Source of the DNA: Desulfobacter sp. | Lineage (GTDB): Bacteria > Desulfobacterota > Desulfobacteria > Desulfobacterales > Desulfobacteraceae | DNA: 64,000 bases | NCBI GenBank assembly: GCA_028768525.1 | Contig: CP054837.1 | Coordinates: 682,001-746,000, forward strand | Direction of reading: 5' to 3' | Shown here: piece after piece, positions 42,959 through 51,783 of the stretch | Layout of the letters: every line of letters starts with the position of its first letter | How positions within the stretch are numbered: the stretch's first letter is position 1 | The notes under the pieces: generated by a model | What the model saw: the letters and a program-made list of their open reading frames with translations, nothing else | What the model was told of the DNA's origin: nothing | Databases searched by the model: none | Position numbers and translations under genes: made by a program

Positions 42959-45604
42959 ATGAGCCTCTTGCCCCCTTTGGACAAACTGATCGCAGGAATT
43001 AAAAACAGATTATTCGGTTCCCCGGACAGCATGGCGCCATCCCCCCATGAATACTTTACCTGTTTTTACCCGGGCAACCAAAGCTTTGTCATACGCAGAC
43101 TCATCACCCGCCTGACCCGGAAAATCCCCCTGGACGATCATAACCTTGAAAAAATAAAGGGAATCAAACCGGACAGCATTGTGGTATTCAGCTGTAAAAA
43201 CAAGCGTTTTTTCGATTTTCTTTTTTTTCATACCCGGCTCAAGTCCCTGGACCTGCCCTATCCGGAACTGGGCTTTGATTTAAGCTTTTTCCCCCTGTTG
43301 CCGGTACGGCGGGCCTGGCGGATCATGACCTCCCACATGGCCCATTTCATGCGCCATTTCCAGATCAAGGACATATACGGCACCGGCTATGCCAGCCAGA
43401 CCCTTCTTGACAACCGGGCCGGTTTCCTCTGCCTCATCGAAGAGGAGGATTTTTACCGCAGGTTCATCAAGTCCACCCCGGACCCCCTCTACCACCTCAT
43501 CGAACTCCAGAAACAATTGGACCGGTCCGTGGTCATCGTACCCGAAGACATCATTTACGTCACCAAGCCCATGCACAAAAACCCGGGGCTGGCCGATATT
43601 ATCTTCGGTACCCATGAAAAACCCGGGCTGATAAAGCGGCTGTTTATCCTACTGCGCCACCCCGAAAAAATCCGGGTGGAGGTGGCCCGCCCCGTGGACC
43701 TCAAGGAGTTTATCAACCGTCCGGAAATCCAGCGGCTGGATTCCGAGTTCCAGACCCACCGCCTGAGAAGCCACCTGGTGGATATTCTGAACCGGCGGCG
43801 CAAAAGCATCACCGGGCCGATCCTTAAATCACGCCAGGAAATCACAGAGGACATTCTTACCCGCAAATCTTTGAGGGAGTTTCTTGCCGATCATGCCGCA
43901 AAAACCAACACCCCGCTGCGCCGGGTCAACAAAAAAGCGGCCGGCTATATCAACGAAATTGCAGCCAATTACAGCCTGAGGACCATCAACTTCCTCAACT
44001 GGCTGCTCACCTGGGTGTTCAATAATATCTTCGAAGGGGTATCGGTGAACCAGGATGAAATCAACCGGATGCGGGAAACCTATACCCAGGCCCCCCTCAT
44101 CCTTCTCCCCTGCCATAAGAGCCACCTGGATTACCTGTTGCTTCCCTATGTGATGTTCAGAAACAACATGCCCTGCCCCCACATTGCGGCCGGCAAAAAC
44201 CTTTCCTTCTGGCCGCTGGGGCCCATCTTCAGGGGGGGCGGCGCCTTTTTCCTGCGGCGGACATTCAAGGGGGCTGACCTCTACACCAGGATATTTGCCG
44301 CCTATCTGGAAAAACTGCTGTATGAAGGGTTCAATATCAAGATTTATATCGAGGGGGGCCGCAGCCGGACCGGCAAGCTGCTGACACCCAAGCCCGGGGG
44401 GCTTGCCATGCTCATCAAAGCCTACCTGAACGGGGCCTGCGAAGATTTGTATTTTGTACCGATTTACGTCGGATATGACCGGGTGCTGGAAGAGGACGCC
44501 TACCTCAAGGAAATCGAAGGGGGCAAAAAAAGCCCGGAAACCCTCAAGGGCCTGCTGAATACCAGAAAATTCCTCAAACGCAAATACGGAAAGGTGTATT
44601 TGAAATTTGACGAGCCCTTGTCCATGAACCGCTATCTTTGTGAAAAAAATATAGACCTGAAACGGGCCACGGAAAAGGAATATATGGATTTCGTCAAGGG
44701 CTTCGGCTACAAGATGATCAATTCCATCAATGAAAATACCGTGGCCACCCCCCACGGTATCATTGCCTCAGCCATCCTCAACTGCGCCGCCAACACCTTT
44801 TCAAAGGCACAGGTGCTGCGCCGGGTCCACACATACATGAACCTGCTGACCTTCACCGGCGCCTATCTATCCGACACCCTGATCATGGACCAGGACGCCG
44901 CCTTTGATTCCGTGGTTGACAACTTTTTATCCCGGAACTTCATCGAGCTTGCCGACGAGGATGAAGAGGAGATTGATGACACCACCGTATTGATTGTAAA
45001 GCACAACAAGCGGGCCATCCTGGATTATTATAAGAATTCGGTGATCTGCTTTTTTGTACCGGCCGCCTATACGGCCGTGGCCATCCTGGAAACGGACCGG
45101 TTTAAATTTGTTCTATCGGACCTGGTGCTCAGATACAAATTCCTCCAGAAGATGTTCACGGACGAGTTCTCCTTTGACGAAGAGGTCACCGCCGAAGAGC
45201 AGATTTCCCGTGCGGTAAAATGCTTTATCAACGAAGGCATCCTGGTGCCCGACCCCAAACGGGCGGATATGCTCAACCTGACCTCGGAAGGCCTGCGTAA
45301 GCTCAAATGGTTTGCCGCCTTCCTCATCCCCTTTTTCGAATCCTATAATACCTGCCTGCTTTTCCTGGAAAAGGAAAAGACAGACAAGTACGACGTCAAG
45401 GAGCGGGCCAAGAAAATCCTCTCCTTCGGCGGCAAATTATACAAACGGAACCAGGTGGTGCGCAAGGAGTCCATCTCTCTGATCAATTACAGGAATGCGG
45501 CCAATTATTTCGCCAGAAACAATATCAACGGATCGGGGGACCAGATCGAAATAGACAAGTACAAGGAAATCATCAGCCGCCTCTCCCATCTTATTGCAGG
45601 TTAG
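42959..45604 (+). CDS. plsB: Glycerol-3-phosphate acyltransferase PlsB
   Basis: Makes lysophosphatidic acid from glycerol-3-phosphate and acyl-ACP or acyl-CoA at the inner membrane. The 881-residue size, large N-terminal helical region and acyltransferase core are those of the PlsB family. Core motifs: HX4D in LPCHKSHLDYLLLPY near residue 390, GGAFFLRRTFKG near 430, YIEGGRSRTGKLL near 466 and PIYVGYDRVLEE near 505. I start at the ATG at 42959 with AAGGA seven bases upstream; an ATG at 42932 would add 9 residues. It ends 2 bases before the MurU-AmgK fusion gene, so the two are cotranscribed. Many relatives of this phylum use PlsX/PlsY instead; a PlsC-like protein lies at 20.7 kb. Confidence 0.93.
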   Translation: MSLLPPLDKLIAGIKNRLFGSPDSMAPSPHEYFTCFYPGNQSFVIRRLITRLTRKIPLDDHNLEKIKGIKPDSIVVFSCKNKRFFDFLFFHTRLKSLDLPYPELGFDLSFFPLLPVRRAWRIMTSHMAHFMRHFQIKDIYGTGYASQTLLDNRAGFLCLIEEEDFYRRFIKSTPDPLYHLIELQKQLDRSVVIVPEDIIYVTKPMHKNPGLADIIFGTHEKPGLIKRLFILLRHPEKIRVEVARPVDLKEFINRPEIQRLDSEFQTHRLRSHLVDILNRRRKSITGPILKSRQEITEDILTRKSLREFLADHAAKTNTPLRRVNKKAAGYINEIAANYSLRTINFLNWLLTWVFNNIFEGVSVNQDEINRMRETYTQAPLILLPCHKSHLDYLLLPYVMFRNNMPCPHIAAGKNLSFWPLGPIFRGGGAFFLRRTFKGADLYTRIFAAYLEKLLYEGFNIKIYIEGGRSRTGKLLTPKPGGLAMLIKAYLNGACEDLYFVPIYVGYDRVLEEDAYLKEIEGGKKSPETLKGLLNTRKFLKRKYGKVYLKFDEPLSMNRYLCEKNIDLKRATEKEYMDFVKGFGYKMINSINENTVATPHGIIASAILNCAANTFSKAQVLRRVHTYMNLLTFTGAYLSDTLIMDQDAAFDSVVDNFLSRNFIELADEDEEEIDDTTVLIVKHNKRAILDYYKNSVICFFVPAAYTAVAILETDRFKFVLSDLVLRYKFLQKMFTDEFSFDEEVTAEEQISRAVKCFINEGILVPDPKRADMLNLTSEGLRKLKWFAAFLIPFFESYNTCLLFLEKEKTDKYDVKERAKKILSFGGKLYKRNQVVRKESISLINYRNAANYFARNNINGSGDQIEIDKYKEIISRLSHLIAG

Positions 45605-45606
45605 GC

Positions 45607-47319
45607 ATGAAGGCGCTGATTCTGGCGGCAGGCTTCGGCACCCGGCTGCTCCCCCATACCCGGATTCTGCCCAAACCCCTGTTCACCATTAACAACCGCC
45701 CGGTACTGGACATGGCCGTCGACAGGCTTCTGGACTGCGGGTGTGAAGAAATATTCATCAACACCCACCACCTCTGGGACCAGATCCATGATTTCATCCA
45801 AAGCCACCCCAGGGGTCACTGCCTCAAAGCGGTCCATGAACCTGAGATTCTGGATACAGGCGGCGCCATGGCCAATCTTAAAAACGACCTTGCCGATGAC
45901 GATTTTCTGGTGGTCAACGCGGATATTGTCTGCGATTTCGACCTGAAATCACTGGCAGCGGCCCACCGGTCCTCGGATGCCCTGGCCACCCTCCTGGTCC
46001 ATGATTGCCCCCGGTTCAACAAGCTGGCATTTGAACCGGATTCGGGCAGCCGGAAAAGCAACCTGGGAAAAATTCTTCATTTTGAGGCGCCGCCGGAAAC
46101 GGGGCTTGCCTTCACCGGCATCCAGGCCCTGTCACCTGAAATTTTCGACCATATGCCCGGGGAAAATGCTTTTTCAAGCATCGCGCTGTATAAAACCCTC
46201 TGTGCCACAGGCAGCATCCGCGCCCTTAAGGCGGAAAAACTCTTCTGGGAGGACATGGGCACCCCGGGGGCATACATGGAGACCTCACGGCTGTTTCTGG
46301 CCGGGCAGATCTTGGGCCTGCCCCCCGCCCGGTTCAATGAAATCAAAATTGAACCCATTGCCGGTGACGGCTCGGACCGGAAGTGGTTCAGGGCCTCCCA
46401 TTGTGCCGAAACCCTTGTGATCTGTGATCACGGCATCTGCTTAGAGGATTCCCGGGAGCCTGGATCCCCCCTGTCCACCCAGCCCGGACGCCTCTCCCAG
46501 CTCAGGTCATACACATCCATCGGCCGCCACCTCAACGGTAAAGGGATCTGTGTCCCCCGGATACTGGGCCACGATACCATCTCAGGGCAGGTGGCCCTGG
46601 CCGACCTGGGCAGCACCCATCTGGCGGATCTGGCAGATCCCGGCCAAAGGGAAAAAACCACCACCCTTTACCGGCAGGTCATCGACAGCCTGGTCCGGTT
46701 TTCCCAGGAAGGCCTGAGGGAGTTTGACCCGGCCTGGACCTGCCAGACCCGGTCCTATTCAAAGGATCTGATCCTGGAAATGGAATGCCGGTATTTTATG
46801 GACGCTTTTGTAAAGCACTACCTGGAACACCCCGCCCCTTGGGAAGAATTCAAACCGGTTTTCAGCCATATTGCCGATAGGGCCCTGGCCCATGGATATG
46901 CAGGCCTCATGCACCGGGATTTCCAGTCCAGAAACATCATGATCCACCAGGGGGATGTATGGTTCATCGATTTTCAGTCCGCCCGCAAAGGGCCCATTCA
47001 ATACGATCTGGCTTCACTTTTGATCGACCCCTATGTTAAACTGCCCCCTGATATGCAGGAAGAACTGCTGGATCATGCCATGGCACGCCTGGATCTTGCC
47101 GATCCCGCAGAAAAAAACCGATTCAAAGAGAGTTATTCATATTGTTGTATCACCCGGAACCTGCAGATGCTGGGGGCCTTCGGATTCCTGACCCGGATAA
47201 AGAAAAAACAGAAGTTTGAAGCCTATATCCCCCACGCCCTGGCCGCTTTAAAACAGCGGCTGAACAAAATGGAAAACAGCATTCTGGCCCCTCTGGCCGG
47301 ATTTATCAATGGATTATAA
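45607..47319 (+). CDS. Fused sugar-1-phosphate nucleotidyltransferase and sugar kinase (MurU-AmgK-like)
   Basis: A 570-residue fusion. Residues 1 to about 235 are a nucleotidyltransferase: LAAGFGTRLLPHT and PKPL near the start, INTHHLWDQIHDFI, FLVVNADIVCDFDL with the metal-binding Asp, then WEDMGTPGAYMETSRLFL. This matches MurU, which makes UDP-MurNAc from MurNAc-1-phosphate. Residues about 250 to 530 are an aminoglycoside phosphotransferase-type kinase with the catalytic loop LMHRDFQSRNI (His436, Asp438, Asn443) and metal-binding Asp455 (WFIDFQSA), matching AmgK, the MurNAc/GlcNAc anomeric kinase. In Pseudomonas the two are separate proteins of one recycling path. Starts 2 bases after plsB and is followed 9 bases later by dapB. 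Specificity is inferred. Confidence 0.85.
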   Translation: MKALILAAGFGTRLLPHTRILPKPLFTINNRPVLDMAVDRLLDCGCEEIFINTHHLWDQIHDFIQSHPRGHCLKAVHEPEILDTGGAMANLKNDLADDDFLVVNADIVCDFDLKSLAAAHRSSDALATLLVHDCPRFNKLAFEPDSGSRKSNLGKILHFEAPPETGLAFTGIQALSPEIFDHMPGENAFSSIALYKTLCATGSIRALKAEKLFWEDMGTPGAYMETSRLFLAGQILGLPPARFNEIKIEPIAGDGSDRKWFRASHCAETLVICDHGICLEDSREPGSPLSTQPGRLSQLRSYTSIGRHLNGKGICVPRILGHDTISGQVALADLGSTHLADLADPGQREKTTTLYRQVIDSLVRFSQEGLREFDPAWTCQTRSYSKDLILEMECRYFMDAFVKHYLEHPAPWEEFKPVFSHIADRALAHGYAGLMHRDFQSRNIMIHQGDVWFIDFQSARKGPIQYDLASLLIDPYVKLPPDMQEELLDHAMARLDLADPAEKNRFKESYSYCCITRNLQMLGAFGFLTRIKKKQKFEAYIPHALAALKQRLNKMENSILAPLAGFINGL

Positions 47320-47328
47320 GGAGTACCC

Positions 47329-48168
47329 ATGACCCCCATCCCAATTATGATCAACGGACTGCCCGGCAACGTGGCACGTATTATCGCAGCGGGTGCACTG
47401 TCAGACCAGCGGTTTGACCTTGTCCCCTTCTCTCTCACCGGTGCGGATGTCCAACCCGCCTCGGTCACCGTCGGCCAGGTCGAAATCAACCTGGTCAAAC
47501 CGGACACCAGGAACGACAAGATAAAGGAGATCCTGGCGGCCTACCCCGGCCTGGTCGCAGTGGACTACACCCACCCCACGGCCGTAAACGCCAATGCCGA
47601 ATTTTACACCGCAAATGGCATCCCCTTTGTCATGGGCACCACCGGCGGAGACAGGGAAAAGCTTGAAGCAACCGTCAACCAGGCCGGTACACCGGCCGTT
47701 ATCTCCCCCAACATGGCCAAACAGATTGTGGGATTCCAGGCCATGATGGAATACGCCGCCAAAACCTTTCCCGGCCTGTTCAGCGGCTATACCCTGGAAG
47801 TGAAAGAAAGCCACCAGCAGGGCAAGGCAGACACCTCAGGCACGGCCAAGGCAATTGTCTCCTGTTTCAACGGCCTGGGGGTGGATTTCAAGGTCTCCGA
47901 TATCCAGCAGATCCGGGACCCGGAAGTCCAGGAAAAAGAATGGGGCATTCCCAAAGAGCACCTGGGGGGCCACGGATGGCACACCTATACCCTGAGGGCC
48001 GGCGACGGTTCTTCTCTTTTTGAATTCACCCACAATATCAACGGCAGGGATATTTATATCGGCGGCACCCTTGACGCTGTTGCCTTCCTCTCCCGGCTCC
48101 CAAAAGGCGAAACAAAACGCCTGTTCACCATGATCGACGTTATGACCCGGGAAAAACAAATGCCATGA
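47329..48168 (+). CDS. dapB: Dihydrodipicolinate reductase, plant-like form
   Basis: A 279-residue NAD(P)H-dependent reductase of the lysine/diaminopimelate path, which supplies the meso-DAP of peptidoglycan. It lacks the classic GxxGxxG start of E. coli DapB and instead begins IPIMINGLPGNVARIIAAGAL, with VDYTHPTAVNANAEFY, FVMGTTGGDREKL, ISPNMAKQIVGFQ and the catalytic region VKESHQQGKADTSGTAKA; this is the pattern of the plant-type DapB. It starts 9 bases after the MurU-AmgK fusion and its last 4 bases overlap the next gene (ATGA). The neighbourhood thus groups a DAP step with cell-wall recycling. Confidence 0.92.
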   Translation: MTPIPIMINGLPGNVARIIAAGALSDQRFDLVPFSLTGADVQPASVTVGQVEINLVKPDTRNDKIKEILAAYPGLVAVDYTHPTAVNANAEFYTANGIPFVMGTTGGDREKLEATVNQAGTPAVISPNMAKQIVGFQAMMEYAAKTFPGLFSGYTLEVKESHQQGKADTSGTAKAIVSCFNGLGVDFKVSDIQQIRDPEVQEKEWGIPKEHLGGHGWHTYTLRAGDGSSLFEFTHNINGRDIYIGGTLDAVAFLSRLPKGETKRLFTMIDVMTREKQMP

Positions 48169-48719
48169 GCGGTTTCATGAAGCTGGTGCTGATCCTTTTC
48201 GGACTGGCCTATCTCATATCTCCGGTGGACCTGATCCCGGACCTGCTCCTGCCCTGGCTGGGATGGATCGACGACGGGGTCATCCTCTGGTCTGTCTATT
48301 ATCTGATACGGTACGGAGAACTGCCCTGGTTTATATTCAGAAAAAAGGCCGGGGGCCGCTTTCCCGGCCGCCCGACCCGGCCGGGCAGAAAGGCGGCATC
48401 AGATTCCGGCAACCGCAGCAAGGGACCGGGCTCCCAGCCCGGTTCCGGCACAGGAAACCAGAAGGCCGCAGGGGGCCCAGGGTCAACCGCCGGCCAAACC
48501 GGCCGGCCCCCATCCGGGAAAAGGCCGGGAAAAAAATCCCCCCATGAGATACTTGGGGTCCCACCGGATGCGTCCCGCCGGGAAATCCAGCAGGCGTATA
48601 AAGAAAAGATCAAACAATACCACCCGGACAAACTCTCCCACCTGGGCAAGGAATTTGCCGACCTGGCCAACGAAAAATTTCTGGAAATCCAGGCCGCCTA
48701 TGAAACATTGATCAAATAG
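48165..48719 (+). CDS. DUF1232 membrane domain fused to a J domain
   Basis: A 184-residue protein. The first 60 residues are a DUF1232 segment (KLVLILFGLAYLISPVDLIPDLL, split here: residues 5 to 27; then WLGWIDDGVILWSVYYLIRYG), a two-helix membrane unit. A low-complexity linker rich in Gly, Pro, Arg and Ser (about 62 to 122) follows, then a J domain (about 125 to 184, PHEILGVPPDASRREIQQAY; HPDKLSHLG). It should recruit DnaK to the inner membrane. The start ATG overlaps dapB by 4 bases, so it is last in the plsB-MurU/AmgK-dapB run. Ends one base before the convergent Na/Pi gene. Confidence 0.87.
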   Translation: MSGFMKLVLILFGLAYLISPVDLIPDLLLPWLGWIDDGVILWSVYYLIRYGELPWFIFRKKAGGRFPGRPTRPGRKAASDSGNRSKGPGSQPGSGTGNQKAAGGPGSTAGQTGRPPSGKRPGKKSPHEILGVPPDASRREIQQAYKEKIKQYHPDKLSHLGKEFADLANEKFLEIQAAYETLIK

Positions 48720-48720
48720 A

Positions 48721-50394
48721 TTAAATGATCCGGTTTACCCCCGTGGCAATATTGTAGCAGTAATCCCCCATTTTCTCATAGCTGGAGACAAGGGCGATAA
48801 AAAAGACGCCGGCGTCCACGGAGCAATCATCGTTCCTGAGCCGCTGGATATGCTGAGAACGCATATTCTCCCTCATCTGGTCTATGCGGTCCTCCAGTGC
48901 CAGGGCCTTTTCATAAAACCCCGGTGTTTTTTCGGTCATCTCATTAAAAACCATCTCCACAAACCGGTCCACCTCGGCTGAAATCGCCTTCAGGTCCCGG
49001 GTGGCCTCATGGCTGAAACGGATGTTTGCGTCATAGACCTTTTCAAGCATTTTGGAAATATTTTCCATGGCATCTCCCAGCCGCTCGATATTATTCACGA
49101 TGCGCATCATTTCCGAAATTTCCTTGGCCTCCGGCTCATTGACCTCCCCCTGGTAGATGGTGGTCAGGTAGGAAATAATGATTTTCTGGCAGTCATCAAT
49201 ATGGGTTTCCACCGCCTCCCGTTCCCCGAGGATATCATCATCCCTTTGGGACAGGCAGGTGGATACCTTTTTAATGTTTACCCGGACGTACTCTGCCCAG
49301 TCAATGATCTCGCCTTTGACCTTTGCCAGGGCACCGATGGGCGAGTCCATGAAATTGGCATCAAACCTGGGCAGCCGGTACCGCTCCTTCACGCCACTGG
49401 GATTGGGAGAGATGAGGATGGTCAACTGGACCAGTTTAGGCAAAAGCACCAGAAACACCATGGCATTTATCACGTTGAACAGGGTGTGGCCGTTGGCGAT
49501 GTACCGGGCCGCATTGATAAATTCATTATTCACCGACTGGTCCACGGGACCTGCGCCCATTTTCAGGGTGGCGGTCTGGACGATATCAACGAAAAAAGGA
49601 AATATAAGCAGGATAATGGCCACCCCCACCACGTTGAAAATGGTATGGGCGTTGGCCGTGCGGTGGGCCTCGGCATTATTCGACCCCAGGGTGGCCAGCT
49701 GGGCGGTAATGGTGGTGCCGATATTTTCTCCCAGCACCAGGGCCAGGGCCGTGGGAAAGGTCAGCAGGCCCGAACCGGCCAGGGTCATGGTCAGCCCCAC
49801 GGTTGCCGAAGATGACTGGACCGCCACTGTAAGCAGGGCGCCCATGGCGACACAGAGCAGGAGCCCCCCCACCGTCTCTGTTGAGAAAGTGGTAAAAAAC
49901 GAGATGAACTGGGGATCGGTTTTAATGGGCGACAGCCCCTCTTTCATCACGCTCATGCCGAAAAACAGCAGACCGAATCCGAGAACAATATCGCCGATAT
50001 GGCGCCAGCGCCGCTTTTTTGAAAAATACTTCAGTCCAACGCCCAGGGCAATGGCCGGCAGAGCTGCCTTGGTCAGTTTAAAGGCAATGAGTTGCCCGGT
50101 AATGGTGGTGCCGACATTTGCACCGATAACCACCCCCACCGCCTGTTGCAGGGACATGATACCGGCACTGACAAAACCGATGAGCATGACGGTGGTGGCT
50201 GAAGAGGACTGCACCAGTGCCGTGACACCGGCTCCGGTGATGCAGCCCAGGATCCTGTTGGAAGATATGGCCTCAAGAATATTTCGTATCCGCTGCCCGG
50301 CAGTGGCCTGGAGCCCCTCGGTCATCATTTTCATCCCGAGAACAAACAACCCCAGTCCGCCCAGGGTTTTGATCAGTATACCTGCGATGTCCAC
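48721..50394 (-). CDS. Na+/phosphate cotransporter family protein with PhoU-like domain
   Basis: A 557-residue inner-membrane protein. The N-terminal two thirds have the duplicated Na_Pi_cotrans repeat with the paired QSSSATT motifs (VTALVQSSSATTVMLIGFV and LLTVAVQSSSATVGLTMTL), which form the Na+ and phosphate site. The C-terminal 180 residues are a PhoU-like helical bundle (RIVNNIERLGDAMENISKML). I start at the GTG at 50394, five bases after GGGAGGA; a TTG at 50424 adds 10 residues. Substrate (phosphate or another anion) and direction are not settled for such bacterial members. It stands alone, convergent with the DUF1232-DnaJ gene. Confidence 0.92.
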   Translation of the reverse strand: MDIAGILIKTLGGLGLFVLGMKMMTEGLQATAGQRIRNILEAISSNRILGCITGAGVTALVQSSSATTVMLIGFVSAGIMSLQQAVGVVIGANVGTTITGQLIAFKLTKAALPAIALGVGLKYFSKKRRWRHIGDIVLGFGLLFFGMSVMKEGLSPIKTDPQFISFFTTFSTETVGGLLLCVAMGALLTVAVQSSSATVGLTMTLAGSGLLTFPTALALVLGENIGTTITAQLATLGSNNAEAHRTANAHTIFNVVGVAIILLIFPFFVDIVQTATLKMGAGPVDQSVNNEFINAARYIANGHTLFNVINAMVFLVLLPKLVQLTILISPNPSGVKERYRLPRFDANFMDSPIGALAKVKGEIIDWAEYVRVNIKKVSTCLSQRDDDILGEREAVETHIDDCQKIIISYLTTIYQGEVNEPEAKEISEMMRIVNNIERLGDAMENISKMLEKVYDANIRFSHEATRDLKAISAEVDRFVEMVFNEMTEKTPGFYEKALALEDRIDQMRENMRSQHIQRLRNDDCSVDAGVFFIALVSSYEKMGDYCYNIATGVNRII

Positions 50395-50602
50395 CAGTTC
50401 CTCCCTTTTAGGTTTACCGGCCAATAATTATCTAACACAATACTAACCAAAGACTAACAAAACCAGGCACTATATATGCCAAAATCTCTTTTTTTTCAAT
50501 CAATAGAATGAAAAATCCGGGCCGATATTGAGATTGACAAAATTGGTAAAAATTGCCATAAGAATCCCTTATGATCCAACGCCTTAATAGAGGAAAAATC
50601 CA

Positions 50603-50890
50603 TTGACCGGTATCAGTGAAATCCTGGTTCTTATTCTGTTGATCAGCGGCATCCTCATCCTGCCCAGGATGTTCAAGCCGGCCCCGGCAGCAAAAAGCAA
50701 AAAAACCGCCGCTAAATCCCTGAGTATGAAACTGAGGGCCGGGATTGCAATATCTGTCCTATATCCCGCCGTTTCCGCACTGGTACTCAAGCCCTGGCAG
50801 GGCAATATTGTTCTGTACCTGTCTGCAGGCCTCCTCCCCGTCGCCCTGGCCTGGGCATTAATCTGGGTCCTGGCGGCCAAAAAGCACTAG
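50603..50890 (+). CDS. Small membrane protein, 95 residues
   Basis: An unrecognised 95-residue protein with three hydrophobic stretches: residues 5 to 22 (EILVLILLISGILILP), about 47 to 63 (GIAISVLYPAVSALVL) and about 70 to 90 (VLYLSAGLLPVALAWALIWVL), separated by a basic loop (KPAPAAKSKKTAAKS). The start is TTG at 50603 with AGAGGA eight bases upstream. It lies between the divergent Na/Pi gene and hsp20 and seems to stand alone. No function can be inferred. Confidence 0.65.
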   Translation: MTGISEILVLILLISGILILPRMFKPAPAAKSKKTAAKSLSMKLRAGIAISVLYPAVSALVLKPWQGNIVLYLSAGLLPVALAWALIWVLAAKKH

Positions 50891-50996
50891 TTTAACACCC
50901 GTTCGGCCACCCTCCTCTCCGTTTCACGCACGAACTATATTACTATTTAAGAAAAAATCCTTTTAGTAATAAATAATAAAATTAAGATTATTCGTA

Positions 50997-51024
50997 TTGA
51001 CACTGCATATTATATGGTTAATTT
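50997..51024 (+). promoter_or_regulatory. Possible promoter for hsp20
   Basis: TTGACA at 50997-51002 with TAATTT at 51019-51024 (16-base spacer), 57 bases before the hsp20 ATG, in an AT-rich stretch. No CIRCE repeat is seen, and I cannot exclude a heat-shock sigma factor instead. Confidence 0.35.
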
Positions 51025-51081
51025 TCTTTCAACGTAAGGACAAAACAAATAAGTCCACTAACTAAACATAAGGAGAAAACC

Positions 51082-51507
51082 ATGAGACTTGTCAGATATA
51101 ACCCTTTCAATGAAATGACCCTGTTTAAAAATGCCTTTGACGACTTTTTCAACGACGCCGCCCCCAAGGCGGCCCCCCAGTGTTTCTCTCCCGCAGTGGA
51201 CATTATCAACAGGGAAAACAGGGTGGAACTGAATGTGGAACTGCCCGGCATGAAAAAGGAGAATATCTCCGTCAACATTGAAGACAAGGTCCTGACCATT
51301 TCCGGAGAACGGAAATTTGAAGAGGAAGAAAAGAAAGACAACTACTACAGGCGGGAAAGAAGATACGGCAGCTTTAAACGGGCCTTTACCCTCTCGGACG
51401 ACATCATCACCGACGATGTGACTGCAGAATACATGGACGGGGTCCTCAAAGTTATCCTGAAAAAAGATACCGCTAAAGAAGAAACTAAACAGATTACTGT
51501 AAACTAA
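51082..51507 (+). CDS. Small heat shock protein, Hsp20/alpha-crystallin family
   Basis: A 141-residue ATP-independent holdase chaperone. The N-terminal arm has the common MRLVRYNPFNEMTLFKN opening; the alpha-crystallin domain spans about 38 to 125 with PAVDIINRENRVELNVELPGM (split), ISVNIEDKVLTISGERKFE, ERRYGSFKRAFTLSDDI and the closing MDGVLKVILKKD. The final C-terminal IXI-like motif is KQITVN. AAGGAG precedes the ATG. It has its own terminator and stands alone. Confidence 0.95.
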   Translation: MRLVRYNPFNEMTLFKNAFDDFFNDAAPKAAPQCFSPAVDIINRENRVELNVELPGMKKENISVNIEDKVLTISGERKFEEEEKKDNYYRRERRYGSFKRAFTLSDDIITDDVTAEYMDGVLKVILKKDTAKEETKQITVN

Positions 51508-51515
51508 CCCCAAAA

Positions 51516-51568
51516 AAAGCGCATCCCTAAACCCGGTCCCATCGGACCGGGCAGCAGGATGCGCTTTT
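51516..51568 (+). terminator. Rho-independent terminator after hsp20
   Basis: Outer arms AAAGCGCATCC (51516-51526) and GGATGCGCTTT (51557-51567) enclose a second hairpin CCCGGTCC (51532-51539) with GGACCGGG (51544-51551). T-run after the right arm. It may also serve the converging qrc operon, which ends about 45 bases further on. Confidence 0.88.
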
Positions 51569-51610
51569 ACTATACACCTGATCCGGCAGTAACTGCCGGA
51601 TCAGCAACTC

Positions 51611-51769
51611 TTAATGGTGGGAATCCCCACTGTCATTGATGGTGTCATAGGCGGCCTTGATAAAACAAAAGGTCAGGCCGGCACCAAGGATGGAGATGGC
51701 ATACCAGAACCCGCCGAAGAAAACGGCATGGCCGACATCCCAGGCCCATTCAAAACAAAACGGAAACAT
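51611..51769 (-). CDS. Small membrane protein at the end of the qrc operon, 52 residues
   Basis: A 52-residue protein read from an ATG at 51769, with GGAGA seven bases upstream, to a TAA at 51611. It begins MFPFCFEWAWDVGHAVFFGG and has one membrane span (about residues 14 to 38, with WYAISILGAGLTFCFI) and a short hydrophilic end (DTINDSGDSHH). It starts 14 bases after qrcD stops on the same strand, so it is cotranscribed with the Qrc complex. Respiratory complexes often carry such single-span small subunits. It could be an accessory subunit of Qrc; I know no name for it. Codon use and the good ribosome site argue that it is real. Confidence 0.7.
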   Translation of the reverse strand: MFPFCFEWAWDVGHAVFFGGFWYAISILGAGLTFCFIKAAYDTINDSGDSHH

Positions 51770-51783
51770 AAGTACTCTCCTTT

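Noticed and set aside
49178..50446. A 422-residue open frame on the plus strand
   Set aside because: Antisense to the Na/Pi cotransporter gene, whose QSSSATT repeats prove the coding strand.
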